The notes under the pieces were generated by a model that saw nothing but the letters and a program-made list of their open reading frames with translations, did not search any database and was not told the origin of the DNA. The position numbers and the translations under genes were made by a program. From positions 1 to 22,647 of the forward strand of contig WJIN01000317.1 of the NCBI GenBank assembly GCA_014730295.1: 22,647 bases of DNA, written 5' to 3'. Origin of the DNA: Promethearchaeota archaeon (GTDB lineage Archaea; Asgardarchaeota; Lokiarchaeia; Sigynarchaeales; SOKP01). How positions within the stretch are numbered: the stretch's first letter is position 1; each line of letters begins with the position of its first letter. Shown one piece after another: positions 7,780 to 15,682 of the stretch.

Positions 7780-8967
7780 TTATTTTCTCATCTTTGTAAA
7801 GCCGCCAGTCTTCATTAACTCAATTGGTCTAAAGTAATCTTTGCCGGTTTTATCCGCAAGTTCTTCTAAAATACCAGCCCATTCTTCATAATTTCTCTTA
7901 CCCGCTCCAAACGGTCCTGGTGCGTTCATACCCGCCATATTTGCATCGTCAATGATCTTATATCCACTTGCAATCCCTTCATCCAAAATTCGGCAACCTT
8001 CATTTAACATTATCGCAAATGTGGTGACTAAATCAAATAATCCTGCGGGTTCTGCTTCTTTAATTTTAGCTTTAATAGCGTCTCTTCCTTGGCTCCAATC
8101 ATAAAAGCCTTTTCCCGTCTTTTCTCCCAGATCTCCTTTCTCATATAAATCGGTAAGGACTTCTCCTGGTTGAAAGTCTGGTGATAAGGTTTCTTTATAA
8201 TATTGCATGACATGATAACTAGTATCAATCCCTACGAAATCAGTGAGCATGCATGGAGGCATAGGCATTTTTCCGCCAGCATCGGCATCTATTTGTGCCC
8301 AATCCAAGCCTTTTTCGCGTGCGGTATCGAAACACCAATTTAAATAGATTTGAACTGGTGCATTCATACGATTCACGATGAATCCGGGGGCGTCTTTCAA
8401 CACAGGCGCAATATATCTGTCTCCTCTTAAGCATGGGAATGTTTCAGCAACTTCCATTGCAATTTCAAATGTCTCATCGGAAGTATCTTCACTTCGGATG
8501 ACCTCAATCAGTCTCATCAATGGGACTGGATTAAAGAAATGCATTCCACATACCCGGTCTGGAGCAGCACATGCTTTACCGATCTCGGTTATGCTCATTG
8601 TGGAAGTATTGGACGCAAAGATGATGTGATCTGGTCCATTATCAATCACTGTCTTACATACATCTTGTTTTACTTCCATTTTTTCTATGACTGCTTCAAT
8701 AACAAAATCAACATCTTTTACAGCATCTGCTAGATCAATAGAGGTTTCGCATTTTGCCATAATACTTTCAGCAGTTTGACCTTCTCCTAACTTTCCTTTA
8801 GAAGCAAGTTTTTCCATACCTTCTTCAATCTTCGCAACACCTTTATCTACGAATTCTTGTTTGATATCGACCATTACAACGTTATAACCTGACATTAATG
8901 CCACTTGACCGATTCCACTGCCCATTAAACCAGAGCCAACGACTGCTATTTTTTTTACATAAACCAT
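7780..8967 (-). CDS. 3-hydroxyacyl-CoA dehydrogenase, paralogue 2
   Basis: It has the same architecture as paralogue 1. GSGLMG (11-16) binds NAD, NTSTMS carries Ser122, HFFNPVPLMRLIEVI carries His143 and Glu155, and PGFIVNRMN follows. The additional C-terminal domain contains AIMLNEGCRILDEG and NAPGPFG. The 395-residue protein aligns with its neighbour over the whole length by eye, well over half of positions being identical in the catalytic core, so the two arose by duplication. Both keep all catalytic residues, which argues for two active enzymes with different substrate ranges or expression. GGTGAAG lies 4 nt before the ATG, and a TATA-like CTATAAATTAC stands about 60 nt before it, giving a leader of roughly 35 nt. 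Confidence 0.93.
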   Translation of the reverse strand: MVYVKKIAVVGSGLMGSGIGQVALMSGYNVVMVDIKQEFVDKGVAKIEEGMEKLASKGKLGEGQTAESIMAKCETSIDLADAVKDVDFVIEAVIEKMEVKQDVCKTVIDNGPDHIIFASNTSTMSITEIGKACAAPDRVCGMHFFNPVPLMRLIEVIRSEDTSDETFEIAMEVAETFPCLRGDRYIAPVLKDAPGFIVNRMNAPVQIYLNWCFDTAREKGLDWAQIDADAGGKMPMPPCMLTDFVGIDTSYHVMQYYKETLSPDFQPGEVLTDLYEKGDLGEKTGKGFYDWSQGRDAIKAKIKEAEPAGLFDLVTTFAIMLNEGCRILDEGIASGYKIIDDANMAGMNAPGPFGAGKRNYEEWAGILEELADKTGKDYFRPIELMKTGGFTKMRK

Positions 8968-8971
8968 TTTA

Positions 8972-8978
8972 CTTCACC
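8972..8978 (-). promoter_or_regulatory. Shine-Dalgarno site of dehydrogenase 2
   Basis: GGTGAAG on the minus strand, 4 nt before the ATG at 8967. Confidence 0.5.
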
Positions 8979-9021
8979 ATACATTTATTGTTTTTATTAT
9001 TTCGATTTGTAACATGATAAG

Positions 9022-9033
9022 TAATTTATAGAA
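9022..9033 (-). promoter_or_regulatory. Candidate TATA box of dehydrogenase 2
   Basis: On the minus strand TTCTATAAATTA stands about 60 nt before the start codon; transcription would begin near 9000 and include the Shine-Dalgarno site. Confidence 0.4.
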
Positions 9034-9329
9034 TTTTTTAATCTTTCACATTTTGTTTCAGTTTTTCTAAGACTAATTATCGGTTTTGAACACATCTTTG
9101 TTTGATTTTCACATTACAATAAAAAACTATTTCACCCGAAATACAATAGTTTTATAAGTAAATATCATCCAAAGATTTGCAATCATAAGAAAAACCAATT
9201 TATACTATACTCATCATTAATATTACAGAAATATACTTATTTTGAAGATGAAATAATTCATCCATAAATATGAGATATTCATATTTGAATAAATTCTAAT
9301 TTAGGAATTATAAAGGGGTTTAACACATA

Positions 9330-10451
9330 ATGAAAATAGGTACAATATATGGTATTGAAATAAAATTAAATGTCTCGACCTTAATCATCGTCGGACTGGT
9401 TGGGTTTTATGCCGCTTCACTCTACACAAGTCTTACCGGTTCATTGGATATTCCCATTTTAATCACTATAGGTCTACTGAATGGATTCATAATGCTCTTT
9501 TCGATACTTGCTCATGAAATAATGCACTCTATTGTAGCTCAGAAATATGGATTAAATGTAACTGAGATTGAGTTATATGTGTTAGGGGGAGTTTCCAAGA
9601 TCGAAGAAGAACCAAGGACGCCTAAAAGCGAGTTTATTATCGCAGTGGTAGGTCCACTAACAAGTATTTTAATAGGAGGTCTTTTTCTGGGAATTCTATT
9701 TTTACCGATAAGCTTTACTGCGTTTATCTTTATAACCTTATTCTATGCAGGATTTTCAAACTTAATATTAGGGATATTTAATCTCTTGCCGGCATTCCCT
9801 ATTGATGGCGGAAGGCTTTTACGCGCGTTTCTATGGTATCGAAAGAAGGATTTGGTATCTGCGACTCGTATTGCTTCTAGAATAGGAGTATTTTTTGGGT
9901 ATGGAATGATTTTTTTTGGATTTTTTCAGTCTTTCATATTTGGGCTTTTTAACGGCTTCTGGCTTGTTTTGATAGGATTCTTTCTGATCTCATCTGCAAA
10001 GAATGCTTATACGCAAGTAGAGACAAGTGAACAATTATCTAAATTCAACGCTCAAGAATTAGTTGAAGTACCCGAAGCAGCAATTCCATTTAATTCTCTC
10101 GTGACAGATGCGATAAAGAATTATTTTATGAGGTATAATAAAGAATATTTTCCAGTAATACGGGAAAATCGTATAATTGGAATTGTCTCCATTAAAGATA
10201 TCCAGGATCTTTCACCAAACGTAAGAAGTCAATATGTTATAGGTTATCTTGCACAGGATATCGATACATTTCCCTCGATTACTGACCATGAACGCGGAGA
10301 CACAGCAATAAATAAAATTAGTGCCAATACGAATACTCCTAATCTACTTATCGTAAGGGATGAGGATGATACAGAACGGATTTTAGGATTCATTAGTCCA
10401 GAAAGTCTGAGATCTGCGATAAAATTTGCTCAATTAAGAGTTGAAGGATAG
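9330..10451 (+). CDS. Site-2-type membrane metalloprotease with CBS domains, paralogue 1
   Basis: A multi-helix membrane protein of the M50B (site-2 protease) family. The zinc motif AHEIMH (His62, Glu63, His66) lies in a membrane helix, and NLLPAFPIDGGR (151-162, with Asp159 as third ligand) in a later one. Conserved GGV (86-88) and VGP (107-109) segments lie between. After about residue 240 come two CBS-type repeats, the first around KEYFPVIRENRIIGIVSIKD and the second near the C-terminus (LLIVRDEDD, ILGFIS). This is the S2P-CBS architecture common in archaea and bacteria. Such enzymes cut transmembrane substrates inside the bilayer, and CBS pairs often sense adenine nucleotides; the substrate here is unknown. 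A tandem paralogue follows after 296 bp. Confidence 0.92.
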   Translation: MKIGTIYGIEIKLNVSTLIIVGLVGFYAASLYTSLTGSLDIPILITIGLLNGFIMLFSILAHEIMHSIVAQKYGLNVTEIELYVLGGVSKIEEEPRTPKSEFIIAVVGPLTSILIGGLFLGILFLPISFTAFIFITLFYAGFSNLILGIFNLLPAFPIDGGRLLRAFLWYRKKDLVSATRIASRIGVFFGYGMIFFGFFQSFIFGLFNGFWLVLIGFFLISSAKNAYTQVETSEQLSKFNAQELVEVPEAAIPFNSLVTDAIKNYFMRYNKEYFPVIRENRIIGIVSIKDIQDLSPNVRSQYVIGYLAQDIDTFPSITDHERGDTAINKISANTNTPNLLIVRDEDDTERILGFISPESLRSAIKFAQLRVEG

Positions 10452-10452
10452 T

Positions 10453-10474
10453 ATTTTTTTCTAATTATTTTTTT
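10453..10474 (+). terminator. T-rich terminator after protease 1
   Basis: Runs of seven T's twice within about 22 nt immediately after the stop codon, typical of an archaeal terminator. Confidence 0.5.
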
Positions 10475-10747
10475 AAAGTTATTTGGGTTTAGGCTTCTTT
10501 TGTTAATGGAAAGTTTTTTCTCGTTATTATTTTTAGAATAAAGATAATTACTGTTTCTGTATTTTCAAAAATAGGAAAACAGATAGAAGAGTCTAGAAAT
10601 TAAAGCAAAAATCTATAAATATTAGAATAAGTTGTTTTAAAAGTAGATATATTTAATAAAAATAAACCTTAAGCGTATTTAAAGGCTGTTTTGGCTCTAG
10701 ATAACCTATAAGCTTAAGAAAAATCACAATAGGTAGTAAACATAAAA

Positions 10748-11884
10748 ATGAAAATTGCTACAGTAAAGGGAATCGAAATTGAATTACATTTGTCTACTTT
10801 AGTTATAGTAGGGTTAGTAGGATTTTACGCAGCACAATTATTTTACGCTACAACTGGGATTCTGGATATCTTCAGTCTGATTATTGTAGGTCTAATAAAC
10901 GGGTTTTTTATTCTTTTTTCAATCATTGCTCATGAATTACTACACTCAATTGTCTCACTGCGACACGGATTGAATGTGTCTAAAATCGAACTCTATCTAT
11001 TCGGTGGAGTTTCAAATATAGAGGAGGAACCGAAAACACCGCGATCAGAAACGATAATTTCTGCCGCTGGACCTGCCGCGAGCCTTTTAATTGGCATAAC
11101 ACTTTTAGCGGCTTACTATATACCTACATTATTATTAGGAATTACTTTACCACCAATATTAGGAATTACTCTCTGGTATTCAGGTATTTCGAATACTGGA
11201 TTGGGGTTTTTTAACTTAATACCCGCATTTCCCATGGACGGGGGTAGAGTTCTCAGAGCATATCTCTGGAAAAGGAGAGATAACCTTTTATCAGCTACGG
11301 AAACCGCATCAAAAGTAGGATATTATTTTGGATGGACGATGGTAGGATTTGGATTTATCGAGATTATCTTCCTTCCGGGATTAATAGGAGGTTTTTGGTT
11401 TATCATCCTTGGCTTCTTTTTGAGTAATTCTTCGCGGAGTGCTTACCAGCAAACCGTTTACGAATATAAACTCTCAAAAATAAGTGCAGGCGAAATCTCT
11501 AAAAAGGCAGCAGAAAAAATTCCATTTGATATAAAAATTAAAGATGCAGTGCAAAATTACTTCATGAAATATCGAAAATCCTATTTCCCCGTAGAAAAAA
11601 ACGGTAAAATCATTGGATTGGTTTCCATCGACGATATTAAGGAAATTCCTCCCAACCAACGAGCGGATTTAATTATAGGGAAGGCTATGAAAGAGATTTC
11701 CGAATATCCCAACGTTCAAAATGAAGAGACAGCGAAAAAAGCATTTACGAAAATTCAAAAAGAGGAAGAGGAACCAAAGATAATCGTTGTTCAAAAGAAT
11801 GGAGATGTCTCAGGATTTATCACAAAAGATGAGATAAGTTCAGCCATACGACTTTCAGATTTGCTCTTTGGAGAAAAAGTATAA
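10748..11884 (+). CDS. Site-2-type membrane metalloprotease with CBS domains, paralogue 2
   Basis: It has the same plan as the preceding gene: AHELLH (His62, Glu63, His66), GGV, a conserved AAGPAAS segment, NLIPAFPMDGGR with Asp164, further membrane helices, then CBS repeats (SYFPVEKNGKIIGLVSIDD and IIVVQKNGDVSGFITKDE). All zinc ligands are kept, so both copies should be active. The N-terminal ten residues (MKIATVKGIE versus MKIGTIYGIE) and the segment IEEEPKTPRSE are nearly the same, marking a recent-looking duplication. A T-rich tract after paralogue 1 and possible TATA boxes at 10676 and 10706 suggest it is transcribed separately. Confidence 0.92.
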   Translation: MKIATVKGIEIELHLSTLVIVGLVGFYAAQLFYATTGILDIFSLIIVGLINGFFILFSIIAHELLHSIVSLRHGLNVSKIELYLFGGVSNIEEEPKTPRSETIISAAGPAASLLIGITLLAAYYIPTLLLGITLPPILGITLWYSGISNTGLGFFNLIPAFPMDGGRVLRAYLWKRRDNLLSATETASKVGYYFGWTMVGFGFIEIIFLPGLIGGFWFIILGFFLSNSSRSAYQQTVYEYKLSKISAGEISKKAAEKIPFDIKIKDAVQNYFMKYRKSYFPVEKNGKIIGLVSIDDIKEIPPNQRADLIIGKAMKEISEYPNVQNEETAKKAFTKIQKEEEEPKIIVVQKNGDVSGFITKDEISSAIRLSDLLFGEKV

Positions 11885-11885
11885 T

Positions 11886-11908
11886 TTCTTATTTCTTACT
11901 TATTTTTT
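11886..11908 (+). terminator. T-rich terminator after protease 2
   Basis: T-rich tract starting right after the stop codon and ending in a run of six T's. Confidence 0.4.
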
Positions 11909-11989
11909 CAAAATGAAATGCGATTGGACTTAGAGCGACATTCTCTATTTATTTCGATTATAAAAGAAAACTAAGAAGAATTGGAAATC

Positions 11990-12517
11990 TTAGTAATAAA
12001 AGTTTAATTCTTCAATACAGACATCTTTTTCGGGAGCATTATCAAGATAATTAATCTCCACTCTGACGATCTTATCTCCCAGCAATTCTGTAAATGCCGT
12101 CTCAAAATACCCCTTATTTACACGGCAGAATGCTTTTCCGAACTTGAGCTTTTCACGATTCTTAATCGGTTCTCTTAAAAAGCAATGATTTTCAATCTCA
12201 ATTCTGATTTTTCTTTCTTCCTCAAACTGCTCTACTTTTCGAATTTGAATTGCATAGAAATCCTTCAATTCATTCATTAGAATTTGTATAGTTTCCAAAA
12301 TATCGAAATTCTCTTTTTGATATTCTCGTTTGATGCGTTCAGCGATAGTTTTGCCTGGAGCCGCACCAACTTGATATAAAATCGAAAGAAGCATATTTTT
12401 TCCGAAAATATCATATACTTTATAGACCAGAGATTCTGTAATGATTTCGAATCCTTTTAAGGGTTTAATATTCTCACACGAATTTAAAATTTTATTGTTA
12501 AGCTCATCTAAATCCAA
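11990..12517 (-). CDS. V4R (4-vinyl-reductase/Bet3-like) domain protein
   Basis: This 175-residue protein resembles the V4R domain, the fold shared with TRAPP subunit Bet3. A helical N-terminal half (NMLLSILYQVGAAPGKTIAERI) precedes a long helix. The diagnostic C-terminal part follows: HCFLREPI, then FCRVNKGYFETAFTELLG (cysteine, a Gly-Tyr/Phe in the helix start), then a VEINYL strand and a final DVCIEELNF strand holding a cysteine. V4R proteins bind small hydrophobic ligands or act as sensory/regulatory modules; no ligand can be named. The start is TTG at 12517, with GGGGAT 5 nt upstream; there is no in-frame ATG or GTG before the preceding stop. It lies 185 bp after the 7TM gene on the same strand. 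Confidence 0.65.
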   Translation of the reverse strand: MDLDELNNKILNSCENIKPLKGFEIITESLVYKVYDIFGKNMLLSILYQVGAAPGKTIAERIKREYQKENFDILETIQILMNELKDFYAIQIRKVEQFEEERKIRIEIENHCFLREPIKNREKLKFGKAFCRVNKGYFETAFTELLGDKIVRVEINYLDNAPEKDVCIEELNFYY

Positions 12518-12702
12518 AAAATCCCCTATACCATTTAATTGAAAGCACTAATTCAGTTATAGTTTAATTTTTTAAAAACTTAATCAAAGTTTCCTAAAAC
12601 CTACTGCTTTAATAATAATTCCAAAATATCATAAAATAAGAAGGTTTTGATCTTTACTATTGACAAAGGTGTAAGGTCTGGAAAAATAAGAAATAGAAAA
12701 AA

Positions 12703-13290
12703 TTAGAATTTAGATGTTAGTTTTTCAAGTAATTCGGTGTATGTAACAAACCATATTACAGCCGCAATGATTAAGAAAATCCCTTGTACCATTTCAGAAA
12801 CGCTTATCAGAGCTTCTCCCAAAAAAATACATATTAATCCGATCGAGAAACCGAGGGATTTAATGTCATTATTTCTCTTCCAATTCAATATAAAGAGCAC
12901 GATATTTGAAACAATAATCACCGATGATACTATTGTAAGTATTCTATAGTTCGGAAAAAAGTTATGAAGCAATGTTAATATGATCACCGAAATGATTGTT
13001 AGTATTCGGATTAAAAGTGAAACCTCATAAAACGCCATTACAAACACAAGCAAGATTACTTGGGGGACTAACCCCATTAGAACCAAAATTTCGGTAATTT
13101 CACTAAATATACCCAAAATCAAATCAGTAGAGAGAAACCAAACAAACCAACCCACGCCAGCTAAGACAAAGAAAAGCGCCATTATCAAGGTAAACTGATT
13201 TTTTTGTTTGGAATATTTTTGAAATAAGAGCGCTCCTATGAAGAAACTGACAAGACTGATTGTTAAAAGTCCTATATAATTTAAAACCAT
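12703..13290 (-). CDS. Seven-helix integral membrane protein, unknown function
   Basis: The 195-residue protein is almost entirely hydrophobic, with about seven predicted membrane helices (roughly residues 3-24, 33-54, 66-87, 91-112, 117-136, 145-160, 165-187) and short loops. There is no large soluble domain and no catalytic motif I recognise; seven-helix sensor modules of archaeal and bacterial signalling proteins look similar in outline. It starts 5 nt after the stop of the longin-like gene. Its GGTGAT Shine-Dalgarno site overlaps that stop codon, so translation is almost certainly coupled. The context suggests that it is the membrane partner of the longin-like protein. That partnership is inference. 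Confidence 0.7.
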   Translation of the reverse strand: MVLNYIGLLTISLVSFFIGALLFQKYSKQKNQFTLIMALFFVLAGVGWFVWFLSTDLILGIFSEITEILVLMGLVPQVILLVFVMAFYEVSLLIRILTIISVIILTLLHNFFPNYRILTIVSSVIIVSNIVLFILNWKRNNDIKSLGFSIGLICIFLGEALISVSEMVQGIFLIIAAVIWFVTYTELLEKLTSKF

Positions 13291-13294
13291 TTAT

Positions 13295-13300
13295 ATCACC
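13295..13300 (-). promoter_or_regulatory. Shine-Dalgarno site overlapping the upstream stop codon
   Basis: GGTGAT on the minus strand, in which TGA is the stop of the longin-like gene, 4 nt before the ATG of the membrane protein. This decides the start and shows translational coupling. Confidence 0.65.
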
Positions 13301-13718
13301 ACATCCCTTTAAGTTTCACAAAGTTATTCTCAAAATAAGTTTCAAATGTGTCTGTAAAAGATTTAAATTTAGAGACCTCACCCTCAAAATTCTTTAGCGG
13401 TAATTTGTATTCTTCGATGAATATTCGCTCGATTTCTTTTAAGTGGTTGTTAATGAGACTGGAACTTATCTTTTTTGAAGATTTTGAGATGAAATATAAC
13501 TCATAGGTTTTATTAATCAAAAAATTAAACACTGAATTTCCTAAGGCGAGCGAGTTTATGAAACGGTCTTCACTTTTATCGCTTATCTGTTTCGCAAATT
13601 TTTGGATTGCGGAAAAAAATCCGCTGATAAGGTCCGTTTTCACATCTTCCAACGCTGAATAGGTGAAAAGAGGAATCCCATCAAATGTGATTATGAAAAA
13701 TTCTTCTACTAAATACAT
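13296..13718 (-). CDS. Longin-like domain protein (single domain)
   Basis: The 140-residue protein follows the longin order of elements. A beta hairpin IITFDGIPLFTYS is followed by helix LISGFFSAIQKFAKQ, three strands (including SVFNFLIN and YELYFISKSS) and C-terminal helices NNHLKEIERIFIEEY and FKSFTDTFETYF. It can be lined up with the first domain of the protein at 16590: hairpin D-x-G-[IV]-P-L, helix [IM]-[SF]-[GS]-[FG]-[FA]..I..F, and the tail F-[ED]-G-E-[VI]-[SA]-K-F-x-x-F. Longin and roadblock proteins are expanded in Asgard archaea, where they are thought to partner small GTPases or scaffolds. No GTPase is in this window. It is coupled to the 7TM gene and divergent from the toroid gene. 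Confidence 0.6.
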   Translation of the reverse strand: MYLVEEFFIITFDGIPLFTYSALEDVKTDLISGFFSAIQKFAKQISDKSEDRFINSLALGNSVFNFLINKTYELYFISKSSKKISSSLINNHLKEIERIFIEEYKLPLKNFEGEVSKFKSFTDTFETYFENNFVKLKGMW

Positions 13719-13863
13719 GATTTTCTTTTTTCGAGATTTAGCCGTGACTTAAAATAGATAGTTATTGAACACTAATTTATTTAAATTTTTAAAATGAAGC
13801 CTTATAGTAAATTATATCGGAATTAGTGAGATGAATACAAATACAATGATTCATTTTTCTAAT

Positions 13864-13873
13864 ACATATAAAT
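13864..13873 (+). promoter_or_regulatory. TATA box for the toroid-like gene
   Basis: ACATATAAAT is centred about 27 nt before the ATG at 13895, the spacing expected for a leaderless archaeal transcript; no Shine-Dalgarno site is visible. Confidence 0.5.
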
Positions 13874-13894
13874 AATAACCGCGAGCCTTATAGA

Positions 13895-14947
13895 ATGAAT
13901 GGATCAGTGGATGTTTCCAAAATCTATGATTTAAGTCCCTTTCTTGATTTTCTATTTGATTGGGTTGATCAATATAGGTTACCCGATAGAAAATGGTGTT
14001 TTTCCGTCAAAACAGAGGATTTGAAACCTTCCTTGTATGGTCTGTGCGATATGGTATTTAATTTAAGAATTCCAAACATGTTAGAGGAGTATTTATCCAA
14101 GAGTTCTGGGGAAAATCTCGCACAATGGATTTCTAACATCCAATCATACCAAAGTTCCAAATCAGGTTGGTTTAAAGAGGGCTTGATTAACTATGGAATG
14201 CATTTTAAGGAGCATAGCACAGCTTTCAGTGTGGCTGCATTGAAACTCTTGGGCGCTAAACCTTTATATGATTTTAAAATTTCAAAAAAACTTAATTCCA
14301 AACAAAAAGTGTTTAAATGGTTGAGACGGGGTCCAGAATGGGGCTTATTGTATTGGCCGGGTTCTCATCGCGGAGGTGGAGTCGCTGCGATTTATGCCAC
14401 ATTAGGAGAGGAGTATTATCCCCATGAAAAATTCTTCGAATGGTATTTTGAATGGTTGGACAATAAAGCAGATCCAGAGGTAGGTTTTTGGAGATTAGGT
14501 TGGATCCATAAACTTAAAAAGAATAGATTAACGAAACAAGAACTCGGTGGCGCAGTTCATTATTACTGGATATACGAATTCATGGACCATCCCATTCCCT
14601 ATCCCGAAAGAGTCATTGATTCCACCTTGGCTCTCCAAAATGAGTGGGGGACATGGGATACTCATTATTCATATTGTATCGATTTAGATGCGATCTTTTG
14701 CTTAACCAGATGCATGAACCAAGCGAATGGATATCGAAAAGAGGATATTATTGAAACAATAGTTAAATATCTTGAATATGTAGTTGATAATATGAATAAT
14801 AAACAATATTTTTATGAGAACTATGCTGATGCCCATCGACTCACGGGATTCATGTGTGCTATTGCTGAAATAAAGAAATATTTTCCAGAACTGCTTAATA
14901 TGGAAAAATCATGGACCCAAACACTCGATATAACGCCTTGGATTTAA
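13895..14947 (+). CDS. Alpha/alpha-toroid-like protein, function unknown
   Basis: I do not recognise a specific family for these 350 residues. The composition (many Trp and Tyr, conserved Gly, mostly helical) and repeated helix-hairpin patterns resemble the (alpha/alpha)6 toroid of terpenoid cyclases, prenyltransferases and six-hairpin glycosidases. Examples are KSGWFKEGLINYGMHFKEHS followed by TAFSVAALKLLGA, then GGGVAAIYATLGEEYYPHEK, GGAVHYYWIYEF and YSYCIDLDAIFCLTRC. There is no DXDD or QW motif of squalene-hopene cyclases. The acidic DLDAI within that last segment and His residues at several hairpin starts could line an active site, but this is inference. There is no signal peptide, so it is probably cytosolic. 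It is divergent from the longin/7TM operon and next to a dead flavin-reductase gene. Confidence 0.45.
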   Translation: MNGSVDVSKIYDLSPFLDFLFDWVDQYRLPDRKWCFSVKTEDLKPSLYGLCDMVFNLRIPNMLEEYLSKSSGENLAQWISNIQSYQSSKSGWFKEGLINYGMHFKEHSTAFSVAALKLLGAKPLYDFKISKKLNSKQKVFKWLRRGPEWGLLYWPGSHRGGGVAAIYATLGEEYYPHEKFFEWYFEWLDNKADPEVGFWRLGWIHKLKKNRLTKQELGGAVHYYWIYEFMDHPIPYPERVIDSTLALQNEWGTWDTHYSYCIDLDAIFCLTRCMNQANGYRKEDIIETIVKYLEYVVDNMNNKQYFYENYADAHRLTGFMCAIAEIKKYFPELLNMEKSWTQTLDITPWI

Positions 14948-15053
14948 AATATGCGAATTGCATGTCAATAGTATCTCTTTATTTTTAAATTTGACCCTTC
15001 ATACAATCTATGATATCAGTATAATAAAATTTAATAAATTGAAGAGATGTTTT

Positions 15054-15596
15054 ATGGATAAAATTCGAGTAAAACCATATCCGTTTCTTTATCCCAAACC
15101 CGTGATACTTATCGGAGCATTAGTAGAAGGAAAACCAAATTTTTTCACGGTCGCAGACATTACCAGTATATGATATAAACCGCCCCGAATCATAGTAAGT
15201 TCAGCAAAAGTTCATTATACCAATCAAAGCATTATGGAAAATTAAAAATTTAGTGTAAATATTCCGTGCAAAAAGATGGTCGAGATTACGGATTATTGCG
15301 GGATTAAGCAAGGCAAAAGGGAAGAAAAATCTACGTTATTTGAAGTATTTTATGGAGAACTTAAAAATACCCCACTTATTAAAGCAGCCCCAATTAATAT
15401 GGGATGTAGGTTGATGGAAACTGTAGATTTAGAAGGGACACACTATATCTTTATTGGAGAAATTATTGATGCGCATGCCGAGGATACATGCTTAACCAAT
15501 GGGAAGCAGGATATACAAAGGTTCAAGCCAATTGCATATTCTACGACTGATATGAAATATTGAACTAAAGGTGAGATTTTAGCATCAGGCATATAA
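15054..15596 (+). pseudogene. Flavin reductase-like (FMN-binding split-barrel) pseudogene
   Basis: One frame can be read from ATG 15054 to TAA 15594 as a flavin-reductase-family protein. KPYPFLYPKPVILIGALVEG and KPNFFTVA are the usual N-terminus, YKPPRIIVSSAKVHYT follows, and FSVNIP, VEITDYCGIKQGK, LFEVFYGELKNTPLI and FIGEIIDAHAEDTCLTNGK complete the family pattern. In-frame stops interrupt it at 15171 (TGA), 15243 (TAA) and 15561 (TGA). The frame never shifts. The last TGA stands where family members usually have Trp after a KY or YY, suggesting a TGG to TGA change. The gene probably encoded an NAD(P)H:flavin oxidoreductase or related flavoprotein and is now dead; sequencing error is unlikely to create three stops without any frameshift. 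Confidence 0.8.
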
Positions 15597-15682
15597 AATT
15601 GGAAAGAACTATAGGAAAAAATTCCGAGAAAATGAATGAGCCATCGGATAGTTTTTATATTAGTAAAATCTCAGGAAAAGAC

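Larger units (their letters stand above)
8968..9329. other. Divergent intergenic region with three inverted repeats
   Basis: No gene is seen here between dehydrogenase 2 (minus) and the first metalloprotease (plus). It holds AAAACTATT/AATAGTTTT (9123-9131 and 9145-9153, 13-nt loop), GATGAA/TTCATC (9247-9252 and 9257-9262, 4-nt loop) and AAATATGA/TCATATTT (9266-9273 and 9279-9286, 5-nt spacer). The last two lie 44-83 nt before the protease ATG and could be operators. In DNA this A/T-rich some dyads are expected by chance. Confidence 0.4.

Noticed and set aside
8968..9329. CRISPR-like or tandem repeat array
   Set aside because: Only separate short inverted repeats of different sequence are present; no regularly spaced direct repeats.
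12737..12949. Plus-strand frame opposite the 7TM protein
   Set aside because: A shadow of the hydrophobic minus-strand gene, with no ribosome site or domain.
15054..15596. Selenoprotein reading of the in-frame TGA codons in the flavin-reductase gene
   Set aside because: One of the three stops is TAA, and the TGA positions align with Asn and Trp rather than Cys in the family; pseudogene is simpler.
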